The notes under the pieces are model-generated. The model did not search any database. It saw nothing but the letters and a program-made list of their open reading frames with translations, and was not told where the DNA came from. Shown in pieces: positions 34,570 to 43,570 of a stretch of DNA of 64,000 nucleotides. The number at the start of each line of letters is the position of its first letter. The first letter of the stretch is position 1. The stretch covers positions 32,001 to 96,000 of the forward strand of contig NZ_QPEX01000003.1 in assembly GCF_003335505.1 (NCBI RefSeq). Direction: 5' to 3'. This stretch comes from Bremerella cremea (GTDB lineage: Bacteria; Planctomycetota; Planctomycetia; Pirellulales; Pirellulaceae). The translations under genes and the position numbers were made by a program.

Positions 34570-35913
34570 ATGATTAGTCAGTCGGCGCAAACGCAGTTGA
34601 AGCTTTTCGTTCTCGACACCAACGTTATCTTGCACGACGCAAGATCGTTCCAAAACTTTGAGGAGCATGATGTGGCCTTGCCCATCACCGTTCTCGAAGA
34701 GTTGGACCGGTTTAAAAAAGGTAACGAGGACATCAATTTTCAGGCCCGTGAATTCCTTCGCCAGATCGACCAGATGACCGGCGATGTTCTTTCCGAAGAA
34801 GGGGCCGAACTAGGCGAAAACCAGGGCCGCCTTCGTGTGGTCATCACCAACGAGATCGACCACCGCTTGCATCAGGTCTTTCTGCACGATTCGCCTGACA
34901 ATCGCATTCTGAACACGGCCCTGCATCTGCAGCACTACGTGAAAGACCGCCGGGTCATTCTGATCACCAAAGACACCAATTTGCGAATGAAGGCCAAAAG
35001 CTTAGGCCTGCAGGCGCAAGATTACGTCAGCGACAAAATCGAGAGCTCCGATAGTCTGTACACGGGGCGACGCACGCTGGAAAACATCACCACCGACCAG
35101 ATCGATCGCTTCTATCAAGCCTCTGGCCATGTCCAACTCGGCGACTTCCCAGAAGTGGCCGAACCGTTCGCCAACGAGAACTTTGTCCTCAAGAACGGCT
35201 CGAAGTCGGTTCTGGCCACGTTCAACCGAGAAGAACAGGCCTTGCGGCGGATCGAGAAGTATTCCCCCTACGGCATCAAGCCACGCAACGCCGAACAAGT
35301 TTTCGCCATTCGGGCATTGATGGACGACAACATCAAACTGGTCACCTTGGCCGGCAAGGCTGGCACCGGCAAGACGCTACTAGCGCTCAGTTCGGCATTG
35401 GCTTGTTCTTCGGCCTATCGCCAGATTCTACTGGCCCGTCCGGTCGTTCCGCTTTCGAACCGCGACTTGGGCTACTTGCCAGGGGACATCTCCGCCAAGA
35501 TGGATCCCTACATGCAGCCGCTGTTCGACAACCTTTCGGTCATCCGGCATCAATTCAACGATTCCGATAAAGAAGCCCAGCGGATCAACCGCATGCTCGA
35601 GCAAGAGAAGCTGGTGATCACGCCGCTGGCCTACATCCGGGGTCGTAGTTTGCAGCGGATGTATATGATCGTCGACGAAGCCCAAAACCTGACGCCGCAC
35701 GAAGTGAAAACCATCATCACCCGCGCCGGCGAAGGGACCAAGATTGTCTTCACCGGCGACATCTACCAGATCGATCACCCGTACCTCGATAGCCTCTCGA
35801 ACGGGCTGTCGTACATGATCAACCGCATGAAAGGGCAAGACCTGTACGCCCACATCTCGCTCGAAAAAGGGGAACGCTCGGAACTGGCCGATATTGCCAG
35901 CGAATTGCTGTAA
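34570..35913 (+). CDS. phoH: PhoH-like ATPase with N-terminal PIN domain
   Basis: A 447-residue PhoH2-type protein. Residues ~8-150 form a PIN ribonuclease domain ([28 protein letters not shown]). Residues ~235-447 are the PhoH ATPase: Walker [13 protein letters not shown] (~261), [16 protein letters not shown], Walker [16 protein letters not shown] (~367) and the [12 protein letters not shown] sensor. PIN-PhoH proteins can unwind and cut RNA. GGAGAA lies 7 bp before ATG 34570. It ends at a terminator hairpin (35954). Confidence 0.95.
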   Translation: MISQSAQTQLKLFVLDTNVILHDARSFQNFEEHDVALPITVLEELDRFKKGNEDINFQAREFLRQIDQMTGDVLSEEGAELGENQGRLRVVITNEIDHRLHQVFLHDSPDNRILNTALHLQHYVKDRRVILITKDTNLRMKAKSLGLQAQDYVSDKIESSDSLYTGRRTLENITTDQIDRFYQASGHVQLGDFPEVAEPFANENFVLKNGSKSVLATFNREEQALRRIEKYSPYGIKPRNAEQVFAIRALMDDNIKLVTLAGKAGTGKTLLALSSALACSSAYRQILLARPVVPLSNRDLGYLPGDISAKMDPYMQPLFDNLSVIRHQFNDSDKEAQRINRMLEQEKLVITPLAYIRGRSLQRMYMIVDEAQNLTPHEVKTIITRAGEGTKIVFTGDIYQIDHPYLDSLSNGLSYMINRMKGQDLYAHISLEKGERSELADIASELL

Positions 35914-35953
35914 CTTTTCGCGAACCGAACTTAATTCATCGAACTATTGGCAT

Positions 35954-35994
35954 CAGGGCACCCAGCCATTGCGCTCGGTGCCCTGGGATATTTT
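35954..35994 (+). terminator. Intrinsic terminator of phoH
   Basis: Perfect 9-bp stem CAGGGCACC / GGTGCCCTG (35954-35962 with 35977-35985), 14-nt loop, then GATATTTT. Confidence 0.7.
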
Positions 35995-36015
35995 GCCCAT
36001 CTTAAAAGGACGGTA

Positions 36016-36041
36016 CCATGCTCTCGTCTTCGTGAGCATGG
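36016..36041. repeat. Intergenic hairpin repeat, copy 2 (CCATGCTC/GAGCATGG)
   Basis: 8-bp stem (36016-36023 with 36034-36041) and 10-nt loop, with the same core as 32486 and 40159. It lies in the 459-bp gap between phoH and the esterase gene, which also holds the phoH terminator and structured repeat copy 2; no gene is seen in that gap. Confidence 0.65.
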
Positions 36042-36244
36042 CCTTATCGCTTCTCATGCCGACGAAGACGACGACATGGCACCCCAGAGATCGATTCAAG
36101 TTAGCCCAGTCCGGCGGGCCTGTCTCACCAGATCGTGTGTACTTTCCGCAACTTCTCGCTTTTGCACAATCTTGAAAAATCTGTGCTTAAAACACTTTCT
36201 TTCTCGTTGAAAAGATGGCATGGTAGTAGCGTTCGACTCCCGCC

Positions 36245-36351
36245 TTATTGAGGTCTGCGCTGCCAAACCAATAGGGGCGACCAACGGAAGCCCCGGATTC
36301 GTGGCAAATCGGTCCGTTGCCAGGTTGGATTACCGGCGCAGACATCAATAA
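36245..36351 (+). repeat. Structured ~107-bp intergenic repeat, copy 2
   Basis: Ends TTATTGAGGTCTGCG (36245-36259) and CGCAGACATCAATAA (36337-36351) pair in 14 of 15 positions. The block identical to copy 1 is 36268-36294. Internal hairpins are GGGGC/GCCCC and TTGCCA/TGGCAA type. Direct repeats CTCCCGCC and CTCCTGCC flank it immediately, like an imperfect 8-bp target duplication. Confidence 0.8.
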
Positions 36352-36372
36352 CTCCTGCCTAAGCTTCTCTCC

Positions 36373-37485
36373 ATGCGTACTGCTTTGTTACGTTTGAAAC
36401 TGCTTCTTTCGATTTGCCTGGCATCCGTCTCGCTTGCCGGCGCCGATGAAGTTCCTGCTCAGCATGACGTCAATCAGGCGTTCGCTGGTCTGGCCGATCG
36501 CATGCAGCCAGCCCAAGCCTGGTCGGCGAAAACTCCGCAGGAACATGAAGCGTGGCGCGAGAAGATGCAGGCCACCGTCGTCGATCTGCTGGGAACCATG
36601 CCAGAGAAAGTTCCCCTGGAGGTAAAGTGGACCGAGAAGCAGGAGTTCGAGAAGTTCACGCGACATAAAGTCTACGTCCGCACGACCGCCGATTACTGGT
36701 CGCCGGTCTATTATTTCGTCCCTAAGAACATTACCGGCAAGCGGCCAGCGATCGTTTGTCTGCATGGACACAGCGGGATCGATCCTTACATTCGCCTCAA
36801 CGAAACGCCTCCCCAGAAAGAAAAGACCGATCACTCGGCGCTCGACTACGCCCTGTACATGGCCGAGCATGGCTACGTGACGGCCGCGATTGTTGTGCGT
36901 GGCTGGAACGAAACCCAGGGGCGTCAAGATTGGTACGTCAAAACACCGCCGCGCAGTTGCCATCAGGTCACGATGAACACCTTACTGCTAGGCATGACCC
37001 CGCAAGGTCTGCGGTGCTGGGACGCGATGCGCGTGATCGACTTTCTGGAAACTCAGGATGAGGTCGACGCCGAAAAGATCGGCGTGGCCGGGCTCTCGGG
37101 CGGCGGCACGCTGGCGATGTACCTGCCGATTCTCGACCAGCGAGTCAAACTGGCGATGATTGCCGGGGCGTTTTCCGAGTATCGGCTTTCGATCTACAAC
37201 ATCAACCACTGCATTTGCAACTGCCTGCCTGGCATCATGGCCGCAGGGGAAATGGCCGACGTCGTCGCGTTGTTCGCCCCTCGCCCGGTGCTGCTGATTA
37301 ACGGCGTCGACGACCAGATTTTCCCCATCGACGGAGCCCGGCGTGGTTTCGACACCTTAAAACAGGCTTACGGCGTGCTCGGCGTGCCAGAGAACGTCGA
37401 TGCGGATTTCTTCGACGGCGGGCATGCCTGGTCGAATAACAAGACACTTGCTTTCCTAGAGAAACATTTCGGCGAGTTACCGTAA
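36373..37485 (+). CDS. Secreted alpha/beta hydrolase (acetyl xylan esterase/dienelactone hydrolase-like)
   Basis: 370 residues with a signal peptide (LLLSICLASVSLAGA). Catalytic triad: nucleophile serine in GVAGLSGGGTLAM, aspartate in VDDQIFPIDG and histidine in FDGGHAWSN. The oxyanion region is AIVCLHGHSG. It fits the Abhydrolase_7 family of planctomycete exported esterases. It lies between the structured repeat and adk, with no partner gene visible. Substrate unknown. Confidence 0.88.
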   Translation: MRTALLRLKLLLSICLASVSLAGADEVPAQHDVNQAFAGLADRMQPAQAWSAKTPQEHEAWREKMQATVVDLLGTMPEKVPLEVKWTEKQEFEKFTRHKVYVRTTADYWSPVYYFVPKNITGKRPAIVCLHGHSGIDPYIRLNETPPQKEKTDHSALDYALYMAEHGYVTAAIVVRGWNETQGRQDWYVKTPPRSCHQVTMNTLLLGMTPQGLRCWDAMRVIDFLETQDEVDAEKIGVAGLSGGGTLAMYLPILDQRVKLAMIAGAFSEYRLSIYNINHCICNCLPGIMAAGEMADVVALFAPRPVLLINGVDDQIFPIDGARRGFDTLKQAYGVLGVPENVDADFFDGGHAWSNNKTLAFLEKHFGELP

Positions 37486-37617
37486 TTTGGTAAAAACCGA
37501 CTTGTCTCCTAGACTTATCCCGGTTTGCCGATTCCGCTTACGCGGCTAAGCCACTACAATCGGGCAAAGACGTAGAACTGACCCCCACGATAGATTCGAT
37601 TCGTCAAGGAAGTCGCC

Positions 37618-38253
37618 ATGCACAAGTATGTGTTCATGGGCGTACAGGGTTCCGGGAAAGGAACTCAAGCAAAACTCCTCGAGCACCACCTCGATCTTGC
37701 CCATATCGGGGTCGGGGATATCTTGCGGTGGAATATCAAAAACCACACCAAGCTGGCTGCTCGCATCAAACGAATTTTGAACGCCGGCAAGCTTGTCGAC
37801 GACGAAATCGTGGAAGAGATCGTCCAGCGTCGCCTGCAAGAGCATGACTGGAACTTCGGTTTCATTCTCGACGGGTTTCCCCGTAATGCGAATCAGGCCG
37901 CCTTCTTTCTCGAAAGCTACGACATCGACGCGGTCGTTCACATCGTGGTGCCAGATGAAGTGATCAAGAAGCGGGTTCTCGCTCGCCGCTTGTGCGAAGA
38001 CTGCGGCGTCGACTTCAACGTCATCGATCACCGCCCGAAAATCGAAGGACGCTGCGATATCTGCGGCGGTAAGCTGATCCGCCGCCCCGACGATACCGAA
38101 CAAGCCTTGGCGACGCGCCTGGCCGAATATCACGAAAAAACCAAACCGGTTTTGGAAATCTTCCGCCGCAAAGAATTGGTCGTGGAAGTCGACGGCACCC
38201 AGGCCGTAGACGTGGTGCAAAGCCAGATCCGCAAAGCGATCAACATCGTCTAA
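37618..38253 (+). CDS. adk: Adenylate kinase
   Basis: 211 residues: P-loop GVQGSGKGT (8-16), GVGDILRWNI, the AMP-binding DGFPRN motif (~81-86), and a LID segment with CEDC and CDIC (~127-152), four cysteines for a structural zinc. It balances AMP, ADP and ATP. Start ATG 37618 has AAGGA 8 bp upstream. Some stretches (residues 17-80) are less conserved than usual. Single gene. Confidence 0.93.
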   Translation: MHKYVFMGVQGSGKGTQAKLLEHHLDLAHIGVGDILRWNIKNHTKLAARIKRILNAGKLVDDEIVEEIVQRRLQEHDWNFGFILDGFPRNANQAAFFLESYDIDAVVHIVVPDEVIKKRVLARRLCEDCGVDFNVIDHRPKIEGRCDICGGKLIRRPDDTEQALATRLAEYHEKTKPVLEIFRRKELVVEVDGTQAVDVVQSQIRKAINIV

Positions 38254-38446
38254 TCCGCCAGGCAGCCAAACGAATCTCGGAATTCACTGCCCGCCTCTTA
38301 GGGGGCAGGCAGCTTGAGTGAAATCGATCGATCCTGGAATGAACCCCTCCCTTCCTCGGCTGTCTCTGCTAAGGCAGTGTGATTATTTCTATTTAAGCCC
38401 CAATTCTGCCGTTTGAGGGCACTAGGGCACCTTCCCAGGATTACGC

Positions 38447-38452
38447 TATAAT
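38447..38452 (+). promoter_or_regulatory. -10 element upstream of ilvE
   Basis: TATAAT preceded by GC. It overlaps ATG 38451, which would otherwise be an in-frame start for ilvE and is therefore unlikely to be used. No clear -35 is seen. Confidence 0.4.
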
Positions 38453-38495
38453 GCTCGTTTCTACTCAACACTCCGCTCCATCTAATAACATACCC

Positions 38496-39353
38496 ATGAC
38501 CGCGAAAGTCTATATCAACGGGAAAATCTTCGCCCCCGAAGAAGCGATGATCAGTGTTTTCGATCATGGCCTGCTCTATGGAGATGGGGTTTTCGAGGGG
38601 CTGCGTATCTATAATGGCAAGGTTTTCCGCCTAGAACAGCACATTCGCCGCCTTTATGACTCGGCAAAAGCCATTTGCCTGGCGATTCCGCTCACACCGG
38701 CGGAGATGATCTCGGCCCTGGAAGAGACCGTCGAACAGAGCGGCTTTACCGACGGCTACATTCGCCTGGTCATCACCCGAGGAGCTGGTACGCTGGGCCT
38801 TGGCCCGGAACGAACCAAAGACCCGCAAACGATCATCATCGTCGACAAGATCAAGCTCTACCCGCAAGAGTTCTACGACAACGGACTCGAGATCATCACG
38901 GCCAGCACGATCCGCAACCACCCCTGTGCGCTTTCGCCCCGGGTCAAATCGCTCAACTACCTGAATAACATCATGGCCAAGATCGAGGCCTCCAAGGCTG
39001 GTTGCCTGGAAGCGTTGATGTTGAACCATAAGGGAGAGGTCTCGGAGTGTACGGCGGATAACATCTTCATCGTCCGCGACGGCAAGCTCCTTACCCCACC
39101 GACCGACGCAGGCATTCTAGAAGGGGTGACACGCGATGTGGTGCTGGAACTGGCCGTAAAGGCCGGTATTCCGACGCTCGAAAAAACCCTGACTCGCTAC
39201 GATGTTTACGTCGCAGACGAATGCTTCATGACCGGAACCGCTGCCGAAGTGATTGGTGTGGTTAAGGTCGACGATCGTGTGATCGGCAACGGCAAGCCAG
39301 GCCCAATCACGCAAAAGTTGAAACAGCTCTTCGAGCAACATACCATGGGTTAG
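38496..39353 (+). CDS. ilvE: Branched-chain amino acid aminotransferase (class IV)
   Basis: 285 residues. Signatures: KVYINGKIF start, SVFDHGLLYGDGVFEGLRIYNGK (seen in parts), PLP lysine in VKSLNYLNNI (~151), EVSECTADNIFI and the late TPPTDAGILEGVTRDVV. Fold-type IV PLP enzymes include IlvE and D-amino-acid or ADC lyases; spacing and EGLRIYNGK favour IlvE. ATG 38496 was chosen over 38451, which overlaps a -10 element. Confidence 0.9.
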   Translation: MTAKVYINGKIFAPEEAMISVFDHGLLYGDGVFEGLRIYNGKVFRLEQHIRRLYDSAKAICLAIPLTPAEMISALEETVEQSGFTDGYIRLVITRGAGTLGLGPERTKDPQTIIIVDKIKLYPQEFYDNGLEIITASTIRNHPCALSPRVKSLNYLNNIMAKIEASKAGCLEALMLNHKGEVSECTADNIFIVRDGKLLTPPTDAGILEGVTRDVVLELAVKAGIPTLEKTLTRYDVYVADECFMTGTAAEVIGVVKVDDRVIGNGKPGPITQKLKQLFEQHTMG

Positions 39354-39380
39354 CATGCTCGGCCCTTCGCAAAACGATGC

Positions 39381-39410
39381 GAGGTAGGTTCGAGGCTGCT
39401 CACCTACCTC
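39381..39410 (+). terminator. Hairpin downstream of ilvE
   Basis: Perfect 9-bp stem GAGGTAGGT / ACCTACCTC (39381-39389 with 39402-39410), 12-nt loop. A T-run is weak, so a terminator role is only likely. Confidence 0.45.
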
Positions 39411-39438
39411 CCTTGTTCCTACTGCACGAAGGCCCGCT

Positions 39439-40134
39439 ATGCTACTTGCCCGCTTTTCTCTTGCCGCGCTGTTCACGGTTCTCTCCACTGCGGCACTCTT
39501 AGCCGAAGAATCCCCCAATCAACTTTCCTCGGCAGAACAGAAACAAGGATTCGAGTTACTGTTCGATGGTACCGATCTGACCGGTTGGCAACACGCCGGC
39601 AACTGGCAGGTCGCCGACGGCGCGATCGAGCGTACCGGCAAAGGGGGCGACTTGGTTTACGAGGTGAAACCGGTGCCAGATGACTTTGAGCTTCGCTTCG
39701 AGTGGAAGGTGGCTCCTGGCAGTAACAGCGGCGTCTATTACCGTCCTGGCCAGTACGAATACCAGATTCTCGACAACGACCGGCACCCTAACGGCAAGGT
39801 GCCGGACACGACGGCCGCTTCCCTTTATTACTGCATCGCCCCGTCGCACGATGCGACCAAAGAACCAGGCGCGTGGAACACCGGGCGGATCGTCTGCCAA
39901 GGAACCGTCATCCAGCACTGGCTCAACGGCGAGAAGGTTGTTGATATCGATTACACCGATCCGAAATTAACCGCAGCAATCGAAAAGCTGAAGAAACGGG
40001 GCGCGACGCTCGATTCACGGGGAGCCAAATTAAAGCTGCAGGATCATGGCGATCCGGTTTGGTATCGCAGCATTCGCATGCGGGAACTGAACGGACACGA
40101 AGAACTCGACAAAAGCCCACTCAAGGGAAGTTAA
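39439..40134 (+). CDS. Secreted DUF1080 protein, second copy
   Basis: 231 residues with a signal peptide (LLARFSLAALFTVLSTAALL). Same LamG-like beta-sandwich type as the protein at 9079: FELLFDGTDLTGWQH, APGSNSGVYYRPGQYEYQILDN, and a C-terminal LQDHGDPVWYRSIRMREL. Many planctomycete genomes hold dozens; family function is carbohydrate-related, with 3-keto-disaccharide hydrolysis shown for some members. GAAGG lies 7 bp before ATG 39439. The short hairpin repeat follows its stop. Confidence 0.9.
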   Translation: MLLARFSLAALFTVLSTAALLAEESPNQLSSAEQKQGFELLFDGTDLTGWQHAGNWQVADGAIERTGKGGDLVYEVKPVPDDFELRFEWKVAPGSNSGVYYRPGQYEYQILDNDRHPNGKVPDTTAASLYYCIAPSHDATKEPGAWNTGRIVCQGTVIQHWLNGEKVVDIDYTDPKLTAAIEKLKKRGATLDSRGAKLKLQDHGDPVWYRSIRMRELNGHEELDKSPLKGS

Positions 40135-40158
40135 ATCGCAACCCGGGAGTGCAACCGT

Positions 40159-40190
40159 GTGCCATGTTCATGCAGAAGTGAACATGGCAC
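40159..40190. repeat. Intergenic hairpin repeat, copy 3 (GTGCCATGTTCA/TGAACATGGCAC)
   Basis: Perfect 12-bp stem (40159-40170 with 40179-40190), 8-nt loop, between the convergent DUF1080 (+) and membrane-protein (-) genes. The third base of the core is T in the left arm and A in the right, a compensatory change relative to the copy at 32486. Confidence 0.7.
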
Positions 40191-40214
40191 GCGTTATTTC
40201 CAGCCAACGCAGAC

Positions 40215-41195
40215 CTAGACCGTTTGTCTTTCGCAGGCGGTTGGATCAATATGCGGCTTAGGGGGCTTGAGGGGACGTAGGGAAGCTTCGATCTCCTCGA
40301 CCTCTTCTTCCAGGCGTTCAATCTCGCGCTTCTTTTCTTCAATCAGCGACCTCAGCGTTTTGATTCGTGTCTCCGGCGAAAGCCGAGCTAACCGGCTGAT
40401 CACGTCCATTGCCAGTAAGCCGCGCCAAACCCGCAAAGCAAGTCCCCGCATCCGATAAACACGGCTGGCTTTGGTGACTTGCTGCAGCCGGACAAGCTGC
40501 GTCATCTTGAAGACTCGCACGAAAGCAATCAGCGGCAGGCAGATGATTAGCAGATCGACCCAATGTTTCTTGACGTAGTCGATCTTCTTGCTGACCACCG
40601 AAAACATCACGATGAACTCCATCGTGAACGCCAGCCAGGTAACGCTGAAGCCCGTTTCTACAAAGATCTGCAAAGCAGGATACTTTGTTTTTTGTTCGGT
40701 CCAGACGAAATCGATCGCCAAGAGAGGCAAGATCATGATCGCCACGAAAATCATCGGTACGCTTAAATCGCGTTCGAGTTCCTCGTGCAGGTCATCATCG
40801 ATATGCCGCCAACCAAGTATCGGCAGCCACAGCCGGGTGCCCGATTGCATATCGCGGCGAGCCAACCGCAGGGGTGGCAATATGCAGGCATACAGGGTGC
40901 TCCATTTTCGTGGACTGCCAAGCCCAAAATACCAAACGGCTTCTAGCCAAAACACCGGATACATGCCCAGTGTCAGCCACATAAACATCTTAAAAAGGGG
41001 CTCGGTACCAGGATGCTTCAGTTCGGTCATGAAAAGCTGAACGGTCAGCGAAAAGAACGTCAGTATCGTGACCGTCGCCACAAACATGGGGACCGCTAGC
41101 CATTGATCGCTTTGTCGCGTCGTGCTTTTCAATTCCTGTATTCTCAAAGGGCTGAAGGGGGGAAGATACGCCGTTTTTCCGCCATTGCGCTTCAC
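40215..41195 (-). CDS. Membrane protein with a voltage-sensor-like segment
   Basis: 326 residues starting with GTG 41195. Six or so hydrophobic stretches are visible, among them LAVPMFVATVTILTFFSLTVQ and WVDLLIICLPLIAFV. The last is followed by VRVFKMTQLVRLQQVTKASR, with basic residues at a spacing that resembles the S4 helix of a voltage sensor. After about residue 275 comes a charged coiled coil (IEEKKREIERLEEEVEEIE). No pore signature (TVGYG) was found. It may be a solitary sensor or ion-channel relative; function uncertain. Overlaps nothing, but its start is 126 bp from the EVE gene on the other strand. Confidence 0.72.
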   Translation of the reverse strand: MKRNGGKTAYLPPFSPLRIQELKSTTRQSDQWLAVPMFVATVTILTFFSLTVQLFMTELKHPGTEPLFKMFMWLTLGMYPVFWLEAVWYFGLGSPRKWSTLYACILPPLRLARRDMQSGTRLWLPILGWRHIDDDLHEELERDLSVPMIFVAIMILPLLAIDFVWTEQKTKYPALQIFVETGFSVTWLAFTMEFIVMFSVVSKKIDYVKKHWVDLLIICLPLIAFVRVFKMTQLVRLQQVTKASRVYRMRGLALRVWRGLLAMDVISRLARLSPETRIKTLRSLIEEKKREIERLEEEVEEIEASLRPLKPPKPHIDPTACERQTV

Positions 41196-41321
41196 GAGTC
41201 AAGTTCAGCTTACCGCCCCATGCCAATCTGGGGCCAAGTCGATTATTCTATCTTCTTCGGACAAAACATAAAAATCTTCCGCGAAATCCGCGATATCCCC
41301 AGACCGCAAACGGTAGATCTC

Positions 41322-41792
41322 ATGCAGTATTGGCTCATGAAAACCGAACCTGAATCGTATTCCATCGACGATTTGGCCAAGGAAAAGAACAAAACGACTT
41401 TCTGGTCCGGCGTCCGGAACTATCAGGCCCGTAATTTCATGCGCGACGACATGAAAAAAGGAGATCTGGTCCTGTTCTATCATTCCAACGCCAAACCACC
41501 ATCGATCGTCGGTGTGGCGGAAGTCGTGAAAGAGTCGTACCCGGACTTCACTTCCTGGGACGAAAACGACCACCACTACGACCCCAAAAGCACCGCAGAA
41601 AACCCGCGTTGGTTCATGGTCGACATCAAGCTGAAAAAGAAATTTCCCGAAGCCCTGGGACGCGATCAGCTGACCGGTGTCTCCGCACTTTCTGGCATGG
41701 AACTGATGCGGAAAGGCTCACGGCTTTCGGTCCAACCGGTAACGAAAAAGCAATTCGACGCCATCCTAAAACTGGCCAGCGTCACGCTTTAG
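41322..41792 (+). CDS. EVE-domain protein
   Basis: 156 residues. The fold signature is seen in YWLMKTEPESYSIDDL at the start, then TTFWSGVRNYQARNFMRDDMKKGDLVLFYHSN (seen in parts), VGVAEVVKE and DPKS. EVE domains (thymocyte nuclear protein 1 type) bind modified nucleic-acid bases. ATG 41322 was chosen because homology starts there; the longer frame upstream overlaps the divergent gene. Biological role in bacteria unclear. Confidence 0.9.
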   Translation: MQYWLMKTEPESYSIDDLAKEKNKTTFWSGVRNYQARNFMRDDMKKGDLVLFYHSNAKPPSIVGVAEVVKESYPDFTSWDENDHHYDPKSTAENPRWFMVDIKLKKKFPEALGRDQLTGVSALSGMELMRKGSRLSVQPVTKKQFDAILKLASVTL

Positions 41793-41831
41793 CAAATAGC
41801 AGACGGCCCCTGGCAGAACGCGCGACCGGTT

Positions 41832-42827
41832 CTAATCGATTTTAACTTCACGCGAGAGCGTTTTTCCGGCGACGAATTCCTGCAGGTTTTCGACCGTGAC
41901 CTCGGCGATCGCCTGCAGGGCGTTCTCGGTGAAGAAAGCCTGGTGGCCGGTGACCAACACGTTGGGGAAGGTCATCAAGCGAGCGAAAACGTCGTCTTGG
42001 ATGACCGTCTCCGATTTGTTTTCGAAGAATAAATCCGCCTCTTCTTCGTAGACGTCGATCCCAAGGTAGCCAATTTGCCCTGATTTCAGGCCGGCTACGG
42101 CGGCTTTGGTGTCGATCAGTGCTCCACGACTGGTGTTGATGAGCATGACGCCACGTTTCATCTGGGCAATCGCTTTGTCGCTTACCAAGTGCTTTGTGGC
42201 CGGCAGTAAAGGGCAATGCAGCGAGATGATATCCGACCGCGCGAAAAGCTCGTCCAACGAAACGTACTTCGCCCCCAACTCGGTACATTCTTCTGCCGGT
42301 TGAATGTCGTACGCGAGAAGCTCGCAGCCAAAGCCGTGCATGATCTTGGCGAACAATTGGCCAATCTTGCCGGTGCCAATAACCCCCACCGTTTTGCCAT
42401 GTAGATCGAAACCTAACAAACCTTCAATCGAGAAATTACCTTCGCGAACGCGGTTGTATGCCTTGTGGTATTTGCGGTTGAGCGTCAGGATTAAACCGGC
42501 AGCGTGTTCGGCGACCGCATAGGGGCTGTAGGCGGGGACGCGGGCCACTTGTATTCCTAGCTCCTTTGCTTTTGCCAGGTCGACATTGTTGTAGCCGGCA
42601 CATCGCATGGCGATCATCCGCGTCTGGCCCTGGGCCAGCTTCTCGAGCACTTCGCTCGTAAGCACATCGTTCACGAAACAGCAGATCGCTTGGTAAGGAT
42701 GGGCCAGCGGAACGGTCGTTTCCGTGAGGCGGGGCTCGAAGAAGTGCCAATGAATTTCCGTTCCCCGAGCTGCCTCCTCGAGAAACTGGCGGTCGTAAGA
42801 TTTCGTTCCAAAGACGGCGACTTTCAT
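41832..42827 (-). CDS. ldhA: D-lactate dehydrogenase-type 2-hydroxyacid dehydrogenase
   Basis: 331 residues, close in pattern to E. coli Ldh[12 protein letters not shown] start, [24 protein letters not shown] (NAD-binding loop), NTSRGALID with the substrate arginine, [12 protein letters not shown] and catalytic histidine in TGHQAFF. It reduces pyruvate to D-lactate with NADH, or acts on a related 2-oxoacid. It is divergent from the HAD gene, with 30 bp between the two starts. Confidence 0.92.
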   Translation of the reverse strand: MKVAVFGTKSYDRQFLEEAARGTEIHWHFFEPRLTETTVPLAHPYQAICCFVNDVLTSEVLEKLAQGQTRMIAMRCAGYNNVDLAKAKELGIQVARVPAYSPYAVAEHAAGLILTLNRKYHKAYNRVREGNFSIEGLLGFDLHGKTVGVIGTGKIGQLFAKIMHGFGCELLAYDIQPAEECTELGAKYVSLDELFARSDIISLHCPLLPATKHLVSDKAIAQMKRGVMLINTSRGALIDTKAAVAGLKSGQIGYLGIDVYEEEADLFFENKSETVIQDDVFARLMTFPNVLVTGHQAFFTENALQAIAEVTVENLQEFVAGKTLSREVKID

Positions 42828-42857
42828 GATTACTTTTCCTTCAAGCGGCGAATCTCA

Positions 42858-43475
42858 ATGACGGCTTTGGCTCATCTACGTGGAATCATCTTCGACATGG
42901 ACGGCACGCTCGTCGATTCCGGTCTCGACTTCACGGCCATGCGCAAAGAAATGGGCTTGCGGCCTGGTCTTCCCATCTTAGAGCAGTTAGCCGCTTTATC
43001 CCAAGACGAGCGCGTCGTGAAAGAGGCCATTCTGCACCGCCACGAAATGGCCGGGGCCGAGCGAGCCAAGCTGATCGAAGGAGCCGATCGCCTGCTGGCG
43101 GCCCTGGCTGCAACCGGACGTCCGCTGGCGATTGTGACCCGTAACAGCCGCGAAACCACAGCTTATACGCTTGATCGGCTGAAACTTACCCCCTTCTTCG
43201 ATATCGTGATCTGCCGCGAGGATGGGCCCCATAAGCCGGATCCGTGGGCGATTCTCGAAATCTGCCGACGCTGGCAACTGACAGCAAGCGAAGTGGTGAT
43301 GATCGGAGACTTTGAACTCGACATCCAATCGGCTCACAACGCAGGCTGCCCCAGTGTATTGTTCACTGAGGGAAAACCTCCTGGTTTGGTCGCTGGTTCG
43401 ACATTGGCTACCCACACGGCGGTTCACCTAGACGACCTGCGGCAGCTGCTAGCACCAGGCAAAGATTCGATCTAG
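42858..43475 (+). CDS. HAD-family phosphatase
   Basis: 205 residues. Motif I FDMDGTLVD (D-x-D), cap helix region ~15-80, motif II IVTRNSRE, motif III lysine in HKPDPWA, motif IV MIGDFELDI. This is a phosphoglycolate-phosphatase-like HAD. Substrate unknown. ATG 42858 fits the family start; a longer frame overlaps ldhA on the other strand and was not used. Confidence 0.88.
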   Translation: MTALAHLRGIIFDMDGTLVDSGLDFTAMRKEMGLRPGLPILEQLAALSQDERVVKEAILHRHEMAGAERAKLIEGADRLLAALAATGRPLAIVTRNSRETTAYTLDRLKLTPFFDIVICREDGPHKPDPWAILEICRRWQLTASEVVMIGDFELDIQSAHNAGCPSVLFTEGKPPGLVAGSTLATHTAVHLDDLRQLLAPGKDSI

Positions 43476-43570
43476 GTCGCATGGAGGGCATCTGATACGA
43501 TCCGTGTTCGTTTCCCCAGGCTGGGTTATACCAGCCGGTTTGATTCCCCCTCAAAAAGCGGAAAACCTCG

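Noticed and set aside
34187..34573. Possible small gene in the gap before phoH
   Set aside because: Basic, unstructured translation, no ribosome site, and it overlaps the phoH start.
38451..38495. Earlier start of ilvE at ATG 38451
   Set aside because: The ATG overlaps a TATAAT element, lacks a Shine-Dalgarno and would add 15 residues not found in the family.
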